DNA of 64,000 nt from Shewanella decolorationis S12 (GCF_000485795.1 NZ_AXZL01000076.1:124001-188000); one strand, 5' to 3'. Counted from the first letter of the stretch, positions 9,329 through 17,954 are shown. Translations and numbers: made by a program. Notes: generated by a model not told the origin, from the sequence alone.

Positions 9329-9439
9329 ATGTTAAACAACGCATTTTCATCTATCACATTTGAGTCATCGCCTTTTACGCTAAATAAGCCTCATTATTTA
9401 GCCAACTTTGTACGCCTTTCACTTAAATTTCCAGTGTAA
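9329..9439 (+). CDS. Possible 36-residue small ORF
   Basis: ATG at 9329 opens a 36-codon frame (N-terminus MLNNAFSSITFESSPF, C-terminus RLSLKFPV). GGAG lies about 12 bases upstream, further than ideal. The stop codon is joined directly to a 9-bp perfect hairpin (9440-9462). No family is recognised. A small ORF ending at a hairpin inside a 460-bp gap is suggestive, but could be chance. Confidence 0.3.
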   Translation: MLNNAFSSITFESSPFTLNKPHYLANFVRLSLKFPV

Positions 9440-9462
9440 GCCGAGTGCCACTCGCACTCGGC
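9440..9462 (+). terminator. Hairpin directly after the 36-residue ORF
   Basis: GCCGAGTGC and GCACTCGGC form a perfect 9-bp GC-rich stem with a 5-base loop. There is no clean T-run behind it, so termination is likely but not certain. Confidence 0.5.
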
Positions 9463-9544
9463 ATCTAGTTCCTATATTTAATTTTATCGCTTCCATTTTT
9501 ATTTTGGAGCATAGCCGTTATCTAGCTCATATTTTGGGGTAGTT

Positions 9545-9931
9545 ATGTTTTATTCTTTTTTTAGCAATCTATTTCAGTCTTTTATGTTGAAAACTGAGAC
9601 CTATTATCTGCAAAACAGTTTTAATGCCTCATTGCGTCCGACTTCATTAGCTGCGGTGATTGCAAAACTGGATCAACTTAAGAGTGAAGAAACCCAAGAT
9701 AAAGTGACGGTTGGGCGAGAAATTTTGCTGGTTAATCAACAGGACCAGCAGGAGTATCGTATCGAGCTGGTGTATCCGCCAAGGCACAAACCCAGAGCGG
9801 GCCGTTATTCGGTGATCTCCGATCTCGGTGTAAGCCTCCTCGGGCGCACTAAGGGCGAATATGCCGAAGTCAATATTCTAGGTAAACCCGTATTATTTAT
9901 GGTGAAAGATATCGCCCTAAGCAAAAAATAA
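9545..9931 (+). CDS. GreA/GreB C-terminal-domain (Rnk-like) protein
   Basis: The 128-residue product has the FKBP-like C-terminal domain of transcript cleavage factors at about residues 55-125. Motifs are DKVTVGREILLVNQQD, the ELVYPP strand, GRYSVISDLGVSLLGR and KGEYAEV. The N-terminal Gre coiled coil, which enters the RNA polymerase secondary channel, is absent. It therefore resembles Rnk or stand-alone Gre-C proteins that may bind polymerase without cleavage activity. An internal ATG at 9584 is an alternative start. It appears monocistronic with a downstream hairpin. Confidence 0.7.
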   Translation: MFYSFFSNLFQSFMLKTETYYLQNSFNASLRPTSLAAVIAKLDQLKSEETQDKVTVGREILLVNQQDQQEYRIELVYPPRHKPRAGRYSVISDLGVSLLGRTKGEYAEVNILGKPVLFMVKDIALSKK

Positions 9932-9958
9932 ATTAACGTTAAAAAATTTTATCAGCAT

Positions 9959-9993
9959 AAAGCATGTTCAAATTTCAGTGGCAGCATGCTTTT
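9959..9993 (+). terminator. Hairpin after the Gre-C-like gene
   Basis: AAAGCATG and CATGCTTT (8 bp) around an 18-base loop, followed by TT, begin about 28 bp after the stop codon. Confidence 0.4.
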
Positions 9994-10281
9994 AGGTCGC
10001 TATTTGCGGCGGCATCTAGCATAGGCATAAAGAAAATAGGGAGAGCATTATTTTGAAGCTATTAACTGGCCGCGAAACAAATTAAAGCCGATGAGCCAAA
10101 ACTTAGACCTCTTGCATATTTACCGAGTATGGCAGCGCTTATGTAAAAACCATCAAGAAGTATAAGTTTATTTATCTGGCTCATACGGCTTTTTCATGAG
10201 TTAATTTTGCCGACGGGTAATGTTAACGACACTATCGGTAAGAATGCGGCGCTACACTCGATAGTCTCATTTTATGAAGTT

Positions 10282-10311
10282 TCACTTTACTGAGTATCAC
10301 TTTGCTGAGTT
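10282..10311. repeat. Imperfect 15-bp tandem repeat (2 copies)
   Basis: TCACTTTACTGAGTA is followed immediately by TCACTTTGCTGAGTT (13/15 identical). It lies just upstream of the ribosome site of the 29-residue ORF at 10336, so it may belong to its promoter or leader. Confidence 0.5.
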
Positions 10312-10335
10312 TAAGTTCAGTTAGGAGTATTTATC

Positions 10336-10425
10336 ATGAGTAAAGAAAAAGCGAAAAAACCGCCGATGAAAACCTTAAAAGAGAAACGTCAGGATAAACG
10401 GAATCGACAGAAAAACTCCGATTAA
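10336..10425 (+). CDS. Very small basic protein, 29 residues
   Basis: ATG at 10336 is preceded by TTAGGAG with 8-base spacing, an excellent ribosome site. The ORF encodes 29 residues, about half Lys or Arg (MSKEKAKKPPMKTLKEKR...), then TAA at 10423. A strong terminator follows 40 bp later, so it forms a complete small transcription unit. The function is not recognised; the composition suggests binding to nucleic acid or the ribosome. Confidence 0.65.
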   Translation: MSKEKAKKPPMKTLKEKRQDKRNRQKNSD

Positions 10426-10465
10426 TCCCTGTGTAAAAATCCCTTAAATCCTCTCTTTATTAGCA

Positions 10466-10498
10466 AGAGGGCGTGGTGACTATCTCGCCCTCTTTTTT
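10466..10498. terminator. Terminator between the small basic ORF and the AraC gene
   Basis: AGAGGGCG and CGCCCTCT form an 8-bp stem followed by TTTTTT. It serves the forward small ORF, and its left side (TTTATTAGCAAG) may also serve the convergent AraC gene. Confidence 0.8.
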
Positions 10499-11276
10499 AC
10501 CCCAATTGACGACGATATTGCTCAGGCGAATATTGGGCATATTTTTTAAACATCACAATATAGGGTGAGGTTTGGTTATAGCCTAAGGTCAGTGCCACCT
10601 CTTTGATTGCCAATCCCTCACGCAAGAGCTGTAACGAATAAATAAACTTATGCCGCTGCCGCAGCTCGGTAAAACTCATCCCAAGACTGTCTTGGCAACG
10701 CCGAGCCAGTGTGCGCTCAGTGGTATGCAGCTCACTCGCCCAAGCCTTAAGGCTCTTTTGGCTGGCGGGATCGAGTTCGAGTTGCTGCAAAATGGGCTGC
10801 AATAATTTATCGCCACTTGAGGGTAAAAATTGCGGCTGTGCCTGACCTAAAATCAACTGGTCGATTAGCACCTCAAGCAGACGTTTATCTGCGTCGCTTT
10901 CAGCTACTCGGATTTGCCGCTCTCTTAGGTCGTTCACTATCGCCTGTGCGATGGGCGTAACTGCCAGCAGGCAGGTCTCATCCGGAAAAGCCCCCGCTCG
11001 ACTAGCCACGATATTCATCGAGCAATAATGGATACTGCGGCGAGTAAAGCTCTCATGTTCAATCCCAGCAGGTACCCAAATCGCATATTGGGATGGCGAT
11101 AAAAATCGCTGCCCTGCGGCATGCAGTTCCATAATACCGCCGCTGATCAGCTGCAATTGCCCCCAAGCATGACTGTGTTTTGGGGTGATGGTATTGGGAA
11201 GAAAAGCTTCATAGTTAAAGAAAATATCGGCAACAGGCGCTTGCTCTGCCTTAAGCGGATGATAAACAGGACGCAT
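10497..11276 (-). CDS. AraC family transcriptional regulator
   Basis: A 259-residue regulator. The N-terminal half is a cupin-like sensor (HSHAWGQLQLISGGIMELHAA), and residues of about 160-259 form the double helix-turn-helix of AraC proteins (LKAWASELHTTERTLARRC, then IKEVALTLGYNQTSPYIVMF). It is divergent from the EamA-type exporter at 11468 with a 190-bp shared promoter region, so it may control that transporter. The ligand is unknown. Confidence 0.85.
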   Translation of the reverse strand: MRPVYHPLKAEQAPVADIFFNYEAFLPNTITPKHSHAWGQLQLISGGIMELHAAGQRFLSPSQYAIWVPAGIEHESFTRRSIHYCSMNIVASRAGAFPDETCLLAVTPIAQAIVNDLRERQIRVAESDADKRLLEVLIDQLILGQAQPQFLPSSGDKLLQPILQQLELDPASQKSLKAWASELHTTERTLARRCQDSLGMSFTELRQRHKFIYSLQLLREGLAIKEVALTLGYNQTSPYIVMFKKYAQYSPEQYRRQLG

Positions 11277-11467
11277 CAGAACTCCAAAAATAGACTAGCA
11301 AATTCGAGGCGAATACTGAGACTTAAAAAAGATTGTCCGCCGACGAACTGACATTGTCTTTTAAGCGATATTTATATCATAAAAGACCCGCGATAATAGC
11401 AGCAACCTAAAACATCGGGTTTATGCCCTTTCGCCTAACCCGCCTTCACGCCAATTAAGACTGACCT

Positions 11468-12358
11468 ATGCTGTATTTATTTCCCCTTCTCGCCGTTGTG
11501 ATTTGGGCAGGTAACGCCATTGTTAACAAACTCTCCTTTGGGATTATCGCCCCCGAAGCGATTGCCTTTTATCGCTGGTTTTTTGCCATGCTAGTATTAA
11601 CGCCTTTTATGCTAAAACCAGTCTGGCGCAAGCGTAAAACGATCGCACCATTACTGCCTAAACTCGCCACCTTAGCCGCCTTAGGCATGGTATTAAACCA
11701 AAGCCTGGCTTATTTTGCGGCGGCAACCACAACCGCGACCAATATGGCCCTAATCAACTCGCTGGTGCCTATGGTGAGCTTGTTTTTAGCCGTGCCAATA
11801 CTCAAACAAAAGCTGACGCCCTTGGTCTTTGGTGGCACTGTGATTTCGCTCTTGGGTTTAGTGTTTATGTTAAGCCACGGGGATATGGCCAATCTTGCCA
11901 TCGGCGTGACCCAAGGGGATTTACTGTTACTCATCAGCGCCTTTGTGTACGCCCTTTATGGGGTATTGCTTAAACGCTGGCAATTGCCGATATCGACGTG
12001 GGAGTCAGTGTATATTCAAGGGATTATCGCGGTATTGATGTTAACTCCGCTGCTGTTTAGCGCGCCAAGTACAGCCATTAGCAGCCAAGCCGCACCGTTA
12101 ATTATGTATGCCGCTTTAGGCGCTTCACTCATCGCACCTTGGGCCTGGATTAATGGCATCAGCAAGTTAGGGGCCGAGCGCACCAGCATTTTCTTCAATT
12201 TGATGCCGATCCTCGCAGCAATCTTAGCGGCGATTATTTTGAATGAAACCTTAGCCATTTATCACTATATAGGTGGCGCTATGGTCATCTTTGGGGTGAT
12301 GTTAGTGCAGGTAAAACCTAAACCTAAGACCTCGATTGCAATCGCCTGCACCGAATAA
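11468..12358 (+). CDS. EamA/DMT family transporter
   Basis: A 296-residue inner-membrane protein with ten predicted helices arranged as two repeated EamA halves (residues of about 4-135 and 150-285). Conserved features are the N-terminal VVIWAGNAIVNKLSF, FYRWFFAMLVLTPF and the end-of-repeat motif LNETLAIYHYIGGAMVIFGV. DMT proteins export amino acids or other metabolites; the substrate cannot be read from the sequence. It is divergent from an AraC regulator and ends at a strong terminator. Confidence 0.87.
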   Translation: MLYLFPLLAVVIWAGNAIVNKLSFGIIAPEAIAFYRWFFAMLVLTPFMLKPVWRKRKTIAPLLPKLATLAALGMVLNQSLAYFAAATTTATNMALINSLVPMVSLFLAVPILKQKLTPLVFGGTVISLLGLVFMLSHGDMANLAIGVTQGDLLLLISAFVYALYGVLLKRWQLPISTWESVYIQGIIAVLMLTPLLFSAPSTAISSQAAPLIMYAALGASLIAPWAWINGISKLGAERTSIFFNLMPILAAILAAIILNETLAIYHYIGGAMVIFGVMLVQVKPKPKTSIAIACTE

Positions 12359-12370
12359 ATCGCTTATCAC

Positions 12371-12396
12371 AACGCCCCAAAAACTTGGGGCGTTTT
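12371..12396 (+). terminator. Terminator after the EamA transporter
   Basis: AACGCCCCAA and TTGGGGCGTT form a 10-bp perfect stem followed by TT. Confidence 0.85.
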
Positions 12397-12495
12397 CTAT
12401 CATCGCGCTTTGACTTTTCACTGACTGCTGCAAACAACCAAATAGCGACTATGCTATTTAATAAGTTGTTTTGTCAGAGAGTTATGGAGAGTCCC

Positions 12496-14127
12496 ATGTT
12501 TAATAGCATTAGAGTTAAGTTTTCGCTGATGTTTGCCATTATGGCGACAGCCTTGATCGTTATGGCCATCACAGATGCCATGCAGAGCCGCTCAACTCTC
12601 AAGCAAATGCAGGAGTTTAGCCAATTATTTAATCCAGCGATTTCGGCCATTCTCAACGCTGATCGGGATCTCTACCAAGCCCAATTGAGTGAAGAAGTGC
12701 TACTTCGCCCTGATCTGAGCAGTGAGAACCGAAAGAATGAAATAGACAACTGGCAAGAGAACGTCGACCAAGCGCGCGATCGTATGGGGGAGTTTAAAAA
12801 TCATCTGCAAGATCATTTAGAAGTAATCAAATCCACTAGCGGTTTCGATGCACAATTTTCACTTTGGCATCAAGCGTCATCGGAAGTGATTAACGCAGTC
12901 AAAAGCAATAACTTCGAACTGGCGAGACAACTACACGAAGGTAAATCCAAAAAAGAATTTAAAGCCTTGAGGAGTATCTACAATGCCGCCGGCGAAGCCG
13001 CCGATAACCGCGTTAAAGAATTGGATTTACAGGCATCGGAACAGGCCACCACTCAAACTCAAATTTCCATCACCATTGCCACCCTAGTGGCTATCGTCGC
13101 CCTAGTGATTGCTTATTTCGGGCCCAAAATTATTGTTAATGCGATTCAAGATATCACCAATCGGATCAACGATATTGTCGATGGCGATGGCAATTTAACC
13201 CAACGTATCCCCATCACCCGTCAAGATGAAATCGGTGAACTAGCCAATGCCTTTAATTTATTCGTTGCCCAACTGCAGCAAATGGTCATTGCAATTATCA
13301 GCCAAACAAAAGATGTCAGCCAAACCGTTGAACATCTTGCAAGCAAGTCAACGACAACAATGGGGATTAGCCACGAGCAAGAACAATTTGTCGATACTAT
13401 AGTCACAGCGGTGAATGAAATGAGTGCAGCGGTGCGGGAGGTAGCCAGTAACGCCCTGCATACCGCCACCGAAATCACTAAGGTCAACGACCAAACCATT
13501 GAGGGTAAAAATATCCTCTCGCAATCGGTAAACCATATTCAGCAACTGTCTGAATCAGTCAAACATGCAGTAGCGGTTATTGAAAAACTCTCTGTCAACT
13601 CAGCTAATATTGCCTCAGTGCTAGATGTGATCCGTGCAATTGCAGAGCAAACCAATCTCCTCGCCCTCAATGCTGCCATTGAAGCGGCCCGCGCGGGTGA
13701 GCAAGGACGAGGCTTTGCCGTGGTTGCCGATGAAGTGCGGACACTGGCGAGCCGCACCGAAACCTCGACCCAAGATATTCAGCGCATGATTGAAGAGTTA
13801 CAACGGGGCGTAAATGATGCGGTGAAGAGCATTGAATCGGGCGCCAGCCTCACAAACTCAACCGTGACCTTCGCCAGTCAGACACAGGATGCCCTAGATG
13901 AGATCCTTAACTCCACCTCTAAGGTCAGCGAGATGTCGACGCAAACTGCCACAGCCACCGAAGAGCAAACCCATGTGACCGAAGAAATTAATCGTAACTT
14001 GACTGAGTTGTCTGACAAAACAAGGTATTGCAATACGGTGATCCAAGAAACCCAGCAGATAGTCGTCAACACTCAAGCCATTTGCAGCAATCTACAAAAA
14101 GAAGTCTCGCGTTTTAAAGTCGCATAA
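12496..14127 (+). CDS. Methyl-accepting chemotaxis protein (4-helix-bundle sensor)
   Basis: A 543-residue chemoreceptor. Layout: TM1 at about residues 8-30; a helical periplasmic sensor at about 35-185 without a PAS/Cache look (4HB-type); TM2 at about 190-212 (ATLVAIVALVIAYFGPK); HAMP at about 215-265; and a signalling domain with the hairpin tip IAEQTNLLALNAAIEAARAG. I start at 12496 because GGAG sits six bases before that ATG; frames extending upstream run through the EamA terminator. The ligand is unknown. No C-terminal CheR-docking pentapeptide is seen. Confidence 0.92.
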   Translation: MFNSIRVKFSLMFAIMATALIVMAITDAMQSRSTLKQMQEFSQLFNPAISAILNADRDLYQAQLSEEVLLRPDLSSENRKNEIDNWQENVDQARDRMGEFKNHLQDHLEVIKSTSGFDAQFSLWHQASSEVINAVKSNNFELARQLHEGKSKKEFKALRSIYNAAGEAADNRVKELDLQASEQATTQTQISITIATLVAIVALVIAYFGPKIIVNAIQDITNRINDIVDGDGNLTQRIPITRQDEIGELANAFNLFVAQLQQMVIAIISQTKDVSQTVEHLASKSTTTMGISHEQEQFVDTIVTAVNEMSAAVREVASNALHTATEITKVNDQTIEGKNILSQSVNHIQQLSESVKHAVAVIEKLSVNSANIASVLDVIRAIAEQTNLLALNAAIEAARAGEQGRGFAVVADEVRTLASRTETSTQDIQRMIEELQRGVNDAVKSIESGASLTNSTVTFASQTQDALDEILNSTSKVSEMSTQTATATEEQTHVTEEINRNLTELSDKTRYCNTVIQETQQIVVNTQAICSNLQKEVSRFKVA

Positions 14128-14139
14128 TAGTACACGCTA

Positions 14140-14187
14140 GCCTGTTGACGTTTCGAGATTAAACAATCATGAAACGTCAACACGCCT
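14140..14187. repeat. Minimal (internally deleted) copy of the TA-flanked inverted-repeat element
   Basis: TGTTGACGTTTC and GAAACGTCAACA face each other across about 16 bases and are flanked by TA. The ends match those of the 279-bp element at 3133-3411, but the interior is lost. It lies 12 bp after the chemoreceptor stop codon and could act as a transcript-end hairpin. Confidence 0.65.
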
Positions 14188-14298
14188 TATTAAGCTAAAG
14201 GGGTGTTTAAAAATCACCTTTAAAACAATATGTTAAAATATCAAGGCATGATGTGATAACACGGAGCATCATTAGATATTTGCCCCTTGGTCATGACG

Positions 14299-15180
14299 TT
14301 AACAGACCAATTGCCCGCCAAGTAACTGGATTTTTTCCTTTGCAACATCAGCAGAAAGGTAACCCGCAACTTTGGTCAGCGCATCGGCTCGCCACGCGAA
14401 TGGAGCTTGCACACTCACAACCCGTTCACTTGTCGCATCAAAACTCATCATATCGACATTGCCAGTCGGTAGCAGCAATGCGGGGCAACCTAAACTCAAT
14501 TGTTGTGAAACCTGTGAGCTAGCCAGTGCCATATTTCTTACCGTGACCTTTTGGCTTAATCCATTAGAACCTCGGCAAAGTACATCTAAGGAGGCAGAAC
14601 CAAACACCTTTAGATCACCACCCGCGTTAACCCAACCGCCCGATACACCGGCCCGGCGCAATTCACTGACGGCCATATCAACGGCGTATCCCTTGGCAAT
14701 CCCATCCAAGGTGACGATTAATGGCCGGGCTAAACGTGCTTGATTTGCCCTGATCTCAATATCCTGCCAATCGCCCTGCAAAAGTAATGGCATGCCAAGG
14801 TAACAAGGTAAAGCGCCGCGTGACATCATTTCGCCGCCAATAGTGCAGTTAAATAAGTTATCGCTGGCTTTACCAAACCATTTAGCTAATTTAAATACGC
14901 GTAAACTATCTTGGCTTAGGAGAACCCAATTTCCAGGCTGTCGGTTTAAAAGATTTAATTCACTATCTTGCTGATGGAAACTTAATAACCGCCCGATTTG
15001 AGCAATGCGAGAAAAAGCTGCCGTAATTGCAGCTTGCATGGCTTGTTCATCGAGTGTTGGCAAAGAGGGATCTTCAACAACGGATTCGACCGCAATTTCA
15101 ACTAAAGTGCCTAATAAAGGCTTAGCTCTACGTATCACTATGCTGTTAGCTGCAATAAATGGATGTGGATGAAAGATCAC
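14299..15180 (-). CDS. ApbE-like FAD:protein FMN transferase
   Basis: Predicted to attach FMN covalently to Ser/Thr residues of target flavoproteins. Family motifs are the N-terminal RAKPLLGTLVEI, DGIAKGYAVD, GGWVNAGGDLKVFG and the C-terminal WRADALTKVAGYL. There is no lipoprotein signal, unlike classical periplasmic ApbE. I prefer the GTG start at 15180, with GGGG six bases upstream; a TTG at 15210 would add ten residues but has no ribosome site. No target flavoprotein gene is adjacent. At about 293 residues it is slightly shorter than typical ApbE proteins. Confidence 0.82.
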   Translation of the reverse strand: MIFHPHPFIAANSIVIRRAKPLLGTLVEIAVESVVEDPSLPTLDEQAMQAAITAAFSRIAQIGRLLSFHQQDSELNLLNRQPGNWVLLSQDSLRVFKLAKWFGKASDNLFNCTIGGEMMSRGALPCYLGMPLLLQGDWQDIEIRANQARLARPLIVTLDGIAKGYAVDMAVSELRRAGVSGGWVNAGGDLKVFGSASLDVLCRGSNGLSQKVTVRNMALASSQVSQQLSLGCPALLLPTGNVDMMSFDATSERVVSVQAPFAWRADALTKVAGYLSADVAKEKIQLLGGQLVC

Positions 15181-15356
15181 CGTTTTACCCCATCTGGCCC
15201 ACAACAGCAATAGTCAATTGAACAACTGCTGAGCTAATCGAAAAAAGAAATAGCAGAATAACTTTGTGAGCGGCCATCTCGGGACAAAACAGAGTTATCC
15301 ATCATGGGGAACATAGGCAGCAGGATGAAATAGCAAAAAGTAAGAGAAATTTATTA

Positions 15357-15490
15357 GGGCGTGTTCAGGTTTCAGTGTTTGACGCCATATTGGCTAATAT
15401 TTATGCAAGACAATCTTCGTGCTATGTAGTTGTGCGGCATAAAAGGACGATAATACAGCAGAAACTTCAGCTCATCGATAACACCAGCCC
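15357..15490. repeat. Truncated, diverged copy of the TA-flanked inverted-repeat element
   Basis: It begins with TAGGGCGTGTT and shares with the full copy the stretches TTATGCAAG-CAA, TGTAGTT, GGACGATAA and ACAGCAGAAAC in the same order. The right-hand half is missing. It resembles the left half of the element at 3133-3411. Confidence 0.6.
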
Positions 15491-15608
15491 AAACAAGCAG
15501 AATTTGCCTCATTAATAAACTCGTATAATACAATGTTTAATAAAGTAAAAATTGTTGAGCAATCAGGATTTAAACCTCTTTTTAACGAACAGATTACAAT
15601 GGAAGTAA

Positions 15609-15624
15609 AAACATCTAGACGTCT
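15609..15624. promoter_or_regulatory. MetJ operator of metT
   Basis: A perfect met box AGACGTCT (15617-15624) is preceded directly by AAACATCT (6/8). The site ends 3 bp before the -35 element of a strong promoter, so bound MetJ would block RNA polymerase. Confidence 0.75.
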
Positions 15625-15627
15625 AGA

Positions 15628-15656
15628 TTGACAGTAAATTGGCAATCCAATATGCT
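15628..15656 (+). promoter_or_regulatory. Sigma-70 promoter of metT
   Basis: TTGACA (15628-15633), a 17-bp spacer, then TATGCT (15651-15656). It lies about 105 bp before the metT start and abuts the MetJ operator. Confidence 0.8.
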
Positions 15657-15760
15657 TGGCACCAAGTTGCTAGGATATGATGCCAAAGCGGCATAGATTT
15701 TAAGCGAGTTCGACTGCCAAGGATCACGCGGACAACCCGCCGAGTAAAAGAGACATTACA

Positions 15761-17098
15761 TTGAGTCAATCAGCCCAAACCACTGCACCAAGTAGCCCGG
15801 CATCCTTTATTGCCCTGTTACCCTTATTTGTTTTTTTAAGTCTGTTTATTGGCGCAGGCGTCTATTTCCAAAGCCAAGGTGTGGACTTTGCCTTCTATCA
15901 ATTACCGAGTGTGATTGCCATTCTGCCAGCCATTATTCTGGCCTTGGTATTATCAAAACAAAAACTCAATCAAGCGATTGATACCTTTATCGGCGGCATT
16001 GGCCACAGCAATATTATTGCTATGTGTTTGATTTACTTGCTGGCTGGCGGTTTTGCTGCGGTCGCGAAAGCCACCGGTGGTGTCGATGCGACCGTTGCCT
16101 TAGGTTTATCCCTTATTCCTTCAAACCTATTACTGCCCGGCTTTTTTGTGATTGCCGCCTTTATTGCCACCGCAATGGGCACCTCAATGGGCACAATTGC
16201 CGCCGTGGCACCTATCGCCTTAGGCGTTGCCGATCAGGCACAAATTGATTATGCCCTGATGGCGGGCGCCGTGATGTCTGGCGCACTGTTTGGCGATAAC
16301 CTCTCGATTATTTCGGATACCACTATTGCAGCCACTCGTACTCAAGGCTGTGATATGAAAGATAAATTCCGCGAGAACCTGATTTTTGCAATCCCGGCTT
16401 CACTGCTCACCTTTGTCGCCTTTGTGATTGCAGGCCAAGGCCAAGCCGATCTAGCCGCTCAGGATATCGACTTTATCAAGGTGATTCCTTACTTGACGAT
16501 TCTAGTATTAGCGGTCGCAGGGTTAAACGTGTTCGTCGTCTTGACCTTAGGCATTCTGCTGGCGGGCGCTGCGGGATTCCTGACCATGGACTATGGCGTT
16601 ATCCAATTTGGTAAGGATATCTACGCGGGCTTTAGCAATATGCAGGAAATCTTCATCCTGTCGATGTTAGTCGGTGGTTTAGCCGCGCTGATGCAGCAAC
16701 AAGGGGGTTTAGCCTTTGTAAGCAAACAGATTGAAAAGCTCATCACCCGTTTCTCAAAAGCTCAAGGTGAAGCCTCATGCCGCGCGGCTGAATTAGGCAT
16801 GGCAGGGATTGTAGCCGTCACCAACAGCTGTGTTGCCAATAACACAGTGTCTATCGTTGTGACGGGTGATATTGCTAAAGATCTGGCAGAAAAACATGGT
16901 GTTAGCCCTAAGCGTGCAGCCAGTGTACTCGATATCTTTGCCTGTATTATCCAAGGGTTAATCCCCTATGGCGCCCAAGCACTGCTGATCGCTTCAACCT
17001 TTAGCATCACACCGCTGGCGGCCGTATCCCACGCTTGGTACTGCATGATCCTAGCGGCTGTCGCCATTGCAATTGTGATTTTCCGCAAGCGCCACTAA
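15761..17098 (+). CDS. metT: NhaC-family transporter, probable methionine transporter MetT
   Basis: A 445-residue inner-membrane carrier with about eleven to twelve helices. The NhaC signature GALFGDNLSIISDTTIAATRT and a mirrored second half (VGGLAALMQQQGG, TNSCVANNTVSIV) are present. By fold it is a sodium/proton antiporter-family protein, but NhaC-type proteins under methionine control were named MetT and predicted to import methionine. Here the promoter is overlapped by a perfect MetJ box, which supports MetT. The start is TTG at 15761, with only a weak purine stretch (AAAAGAGA) upstream. A terminator follows. Confidence 0.85.
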   Translation: MSQSAQTTAPSSPASFIALLPLFVFLSLFIGAGVYFQSQGVDFAFYQLPSVIAILPAIILALVLSKQKLNQAIDTFIGGIGHSNIIAMCLIYLLAGGFAAVAKATGGVDATVALGLSLIPSNLLLPGFFVIAAFIATAMGTSMGTIAAVAPIALGVADQAQIDYALMAGAVMSGALFGDNLSIISDTTIAATRTQGCDMKDKFRENLIFAIPASLLTFVAFVIAGQGQADLAAQDIDFIKVIPYLTILVLAVAGLNVFVVLTLGILLAGAAGFLTMDYGVIQFGKDIYAGFSNMQEIFILSMLVGGLAALMQQQGGLAFVSKQIEKLITRFSKAQGEASCRAAELGMAGIVAVTNSCVANNTVSIVVTGDIAKDLAEKHGVSPKRAASVLDIFACIIQGLIPYGAQALLIASTFSITPLAAVSHAWYCMILAAVAIAIVIFRKRH

Positions 17099-17122
17099 CC
17101 TAATTCGATTATCGATAACACC

Positions 17123-17150
17123 AAGGGAGCCATTCGCTCCCTTTGTTTTT
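17123..17150 (+). terminator. Terminator after metT
   Basis: AAGGGAGC and GCTCCCTT (8 bp) with a 5-base loop, then TGTTTTT. Confidence 0.85.
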
Positions 17151-17261
17151 ATCTGGGTAATCATATGAATCTCGCCTAGACTTGCCTTCATTCGAGGATT
17201 CAGGCAAGTTACACGCGATTGTTCGCCATATTTCGCCCTATACATTGAACTCAAAATCACA

Positions 17262-17954
17262 ATGAATCTGCAGCATGAGCCCAGTTTTTACGACTTACAT
17301 CGCCTAATCACTTGGTTGATTGTGGGCGCTGCGCTGCTGAGTGCCACCGGGGTTATCATAGCGCTTTACGCCGAATATCAAGTTGTATGCACTCCCGCCC
17401 TGTTTATGCGTGCCGATTTTCTCGGTGACTATATCAACTCGCCCCTCGCGTATGTGTTTAACCTCGGCTTACTCGCCGCGGGGATTTGTATGTTGGTCTC
17501 TATGGCTGGGCTCTACTTACTTAAACTCGACACCTTTAGCCAATATATTACGCTCACTGGCGCCTGGGTTGGCACCTCGGTGATTTTGATGGGGATTTTC
17601 CCGATTAACTTTTTGACCATGCACAGGCTGGTTTCGACGAGTTATCTGTTAAGTACGCTAACCCTGCATGCCTTGGTGATTATCGCAGGAATCGTGCCTA
17701 AACTTATCTGTCCAAGACCTTTGTTTTACTTGAGCTTATTAAGCTTTATCAGTGCCATTAGCCTGAGCTTACAACTGGATTGGAGCCAACTGGACTTCCC
17801 GCCCTGCGATACGGGCAATCACTTCTGTTTTGTTGCCGCCAATATGTGGCTGCAAACAAACCTTAATATTATTTGGTGCTTAAGCCTCGCATTTGCCATG
17901 CGTCGTTTATCCAAAATCCTGTATCATCGCGCCCAAGTCCATCACCCGTTTTAG
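17262..17954 (+). CDS. DUF998-like integral membrane protein
   Basis: A 230-residue protein with six predicted membrane helices. The motif ILMGIFPINFLTMHRLVSTSYL in the middle resembles the conserved region of DUF998 proteins, whose function is unknown. It is followed after 11 bp by the pseudouridine synthase gene, so the two are probably cotranscribed, although no functional link is known. Conserved Cys pairs (DFPPCDTGNHFC) lie in a loop before the last helix. Confidence 0.6.
   Translation: MNLQHEPSFYDLHRLITWLIVGAALLSATGVIIALYAEYQVVCTPALFMRADFLGDYINSPLAYVFNLGLLAAGICMLVSMAGLYLLKLDTFSQYITLTGAWVGTSVILMGIFPINFLTMHRLVSTSYLLSTLTLHALVIIAGIVPKLICPRPLFYLSLLSFISAISLSLQLDWSQLDFPPCDTGNHFCFVAANMWLQTNLNIIWCLSLAFAMRRLSKILYHRAQVHHPF

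Noticed and set aside
12385..12495. 37-residue N-terminal extension of the chemoreceptor
   Set aside because: It begins inside the terminator of the previous gene; the ATG at 12496 has GGAG and is followed directly by TM1.
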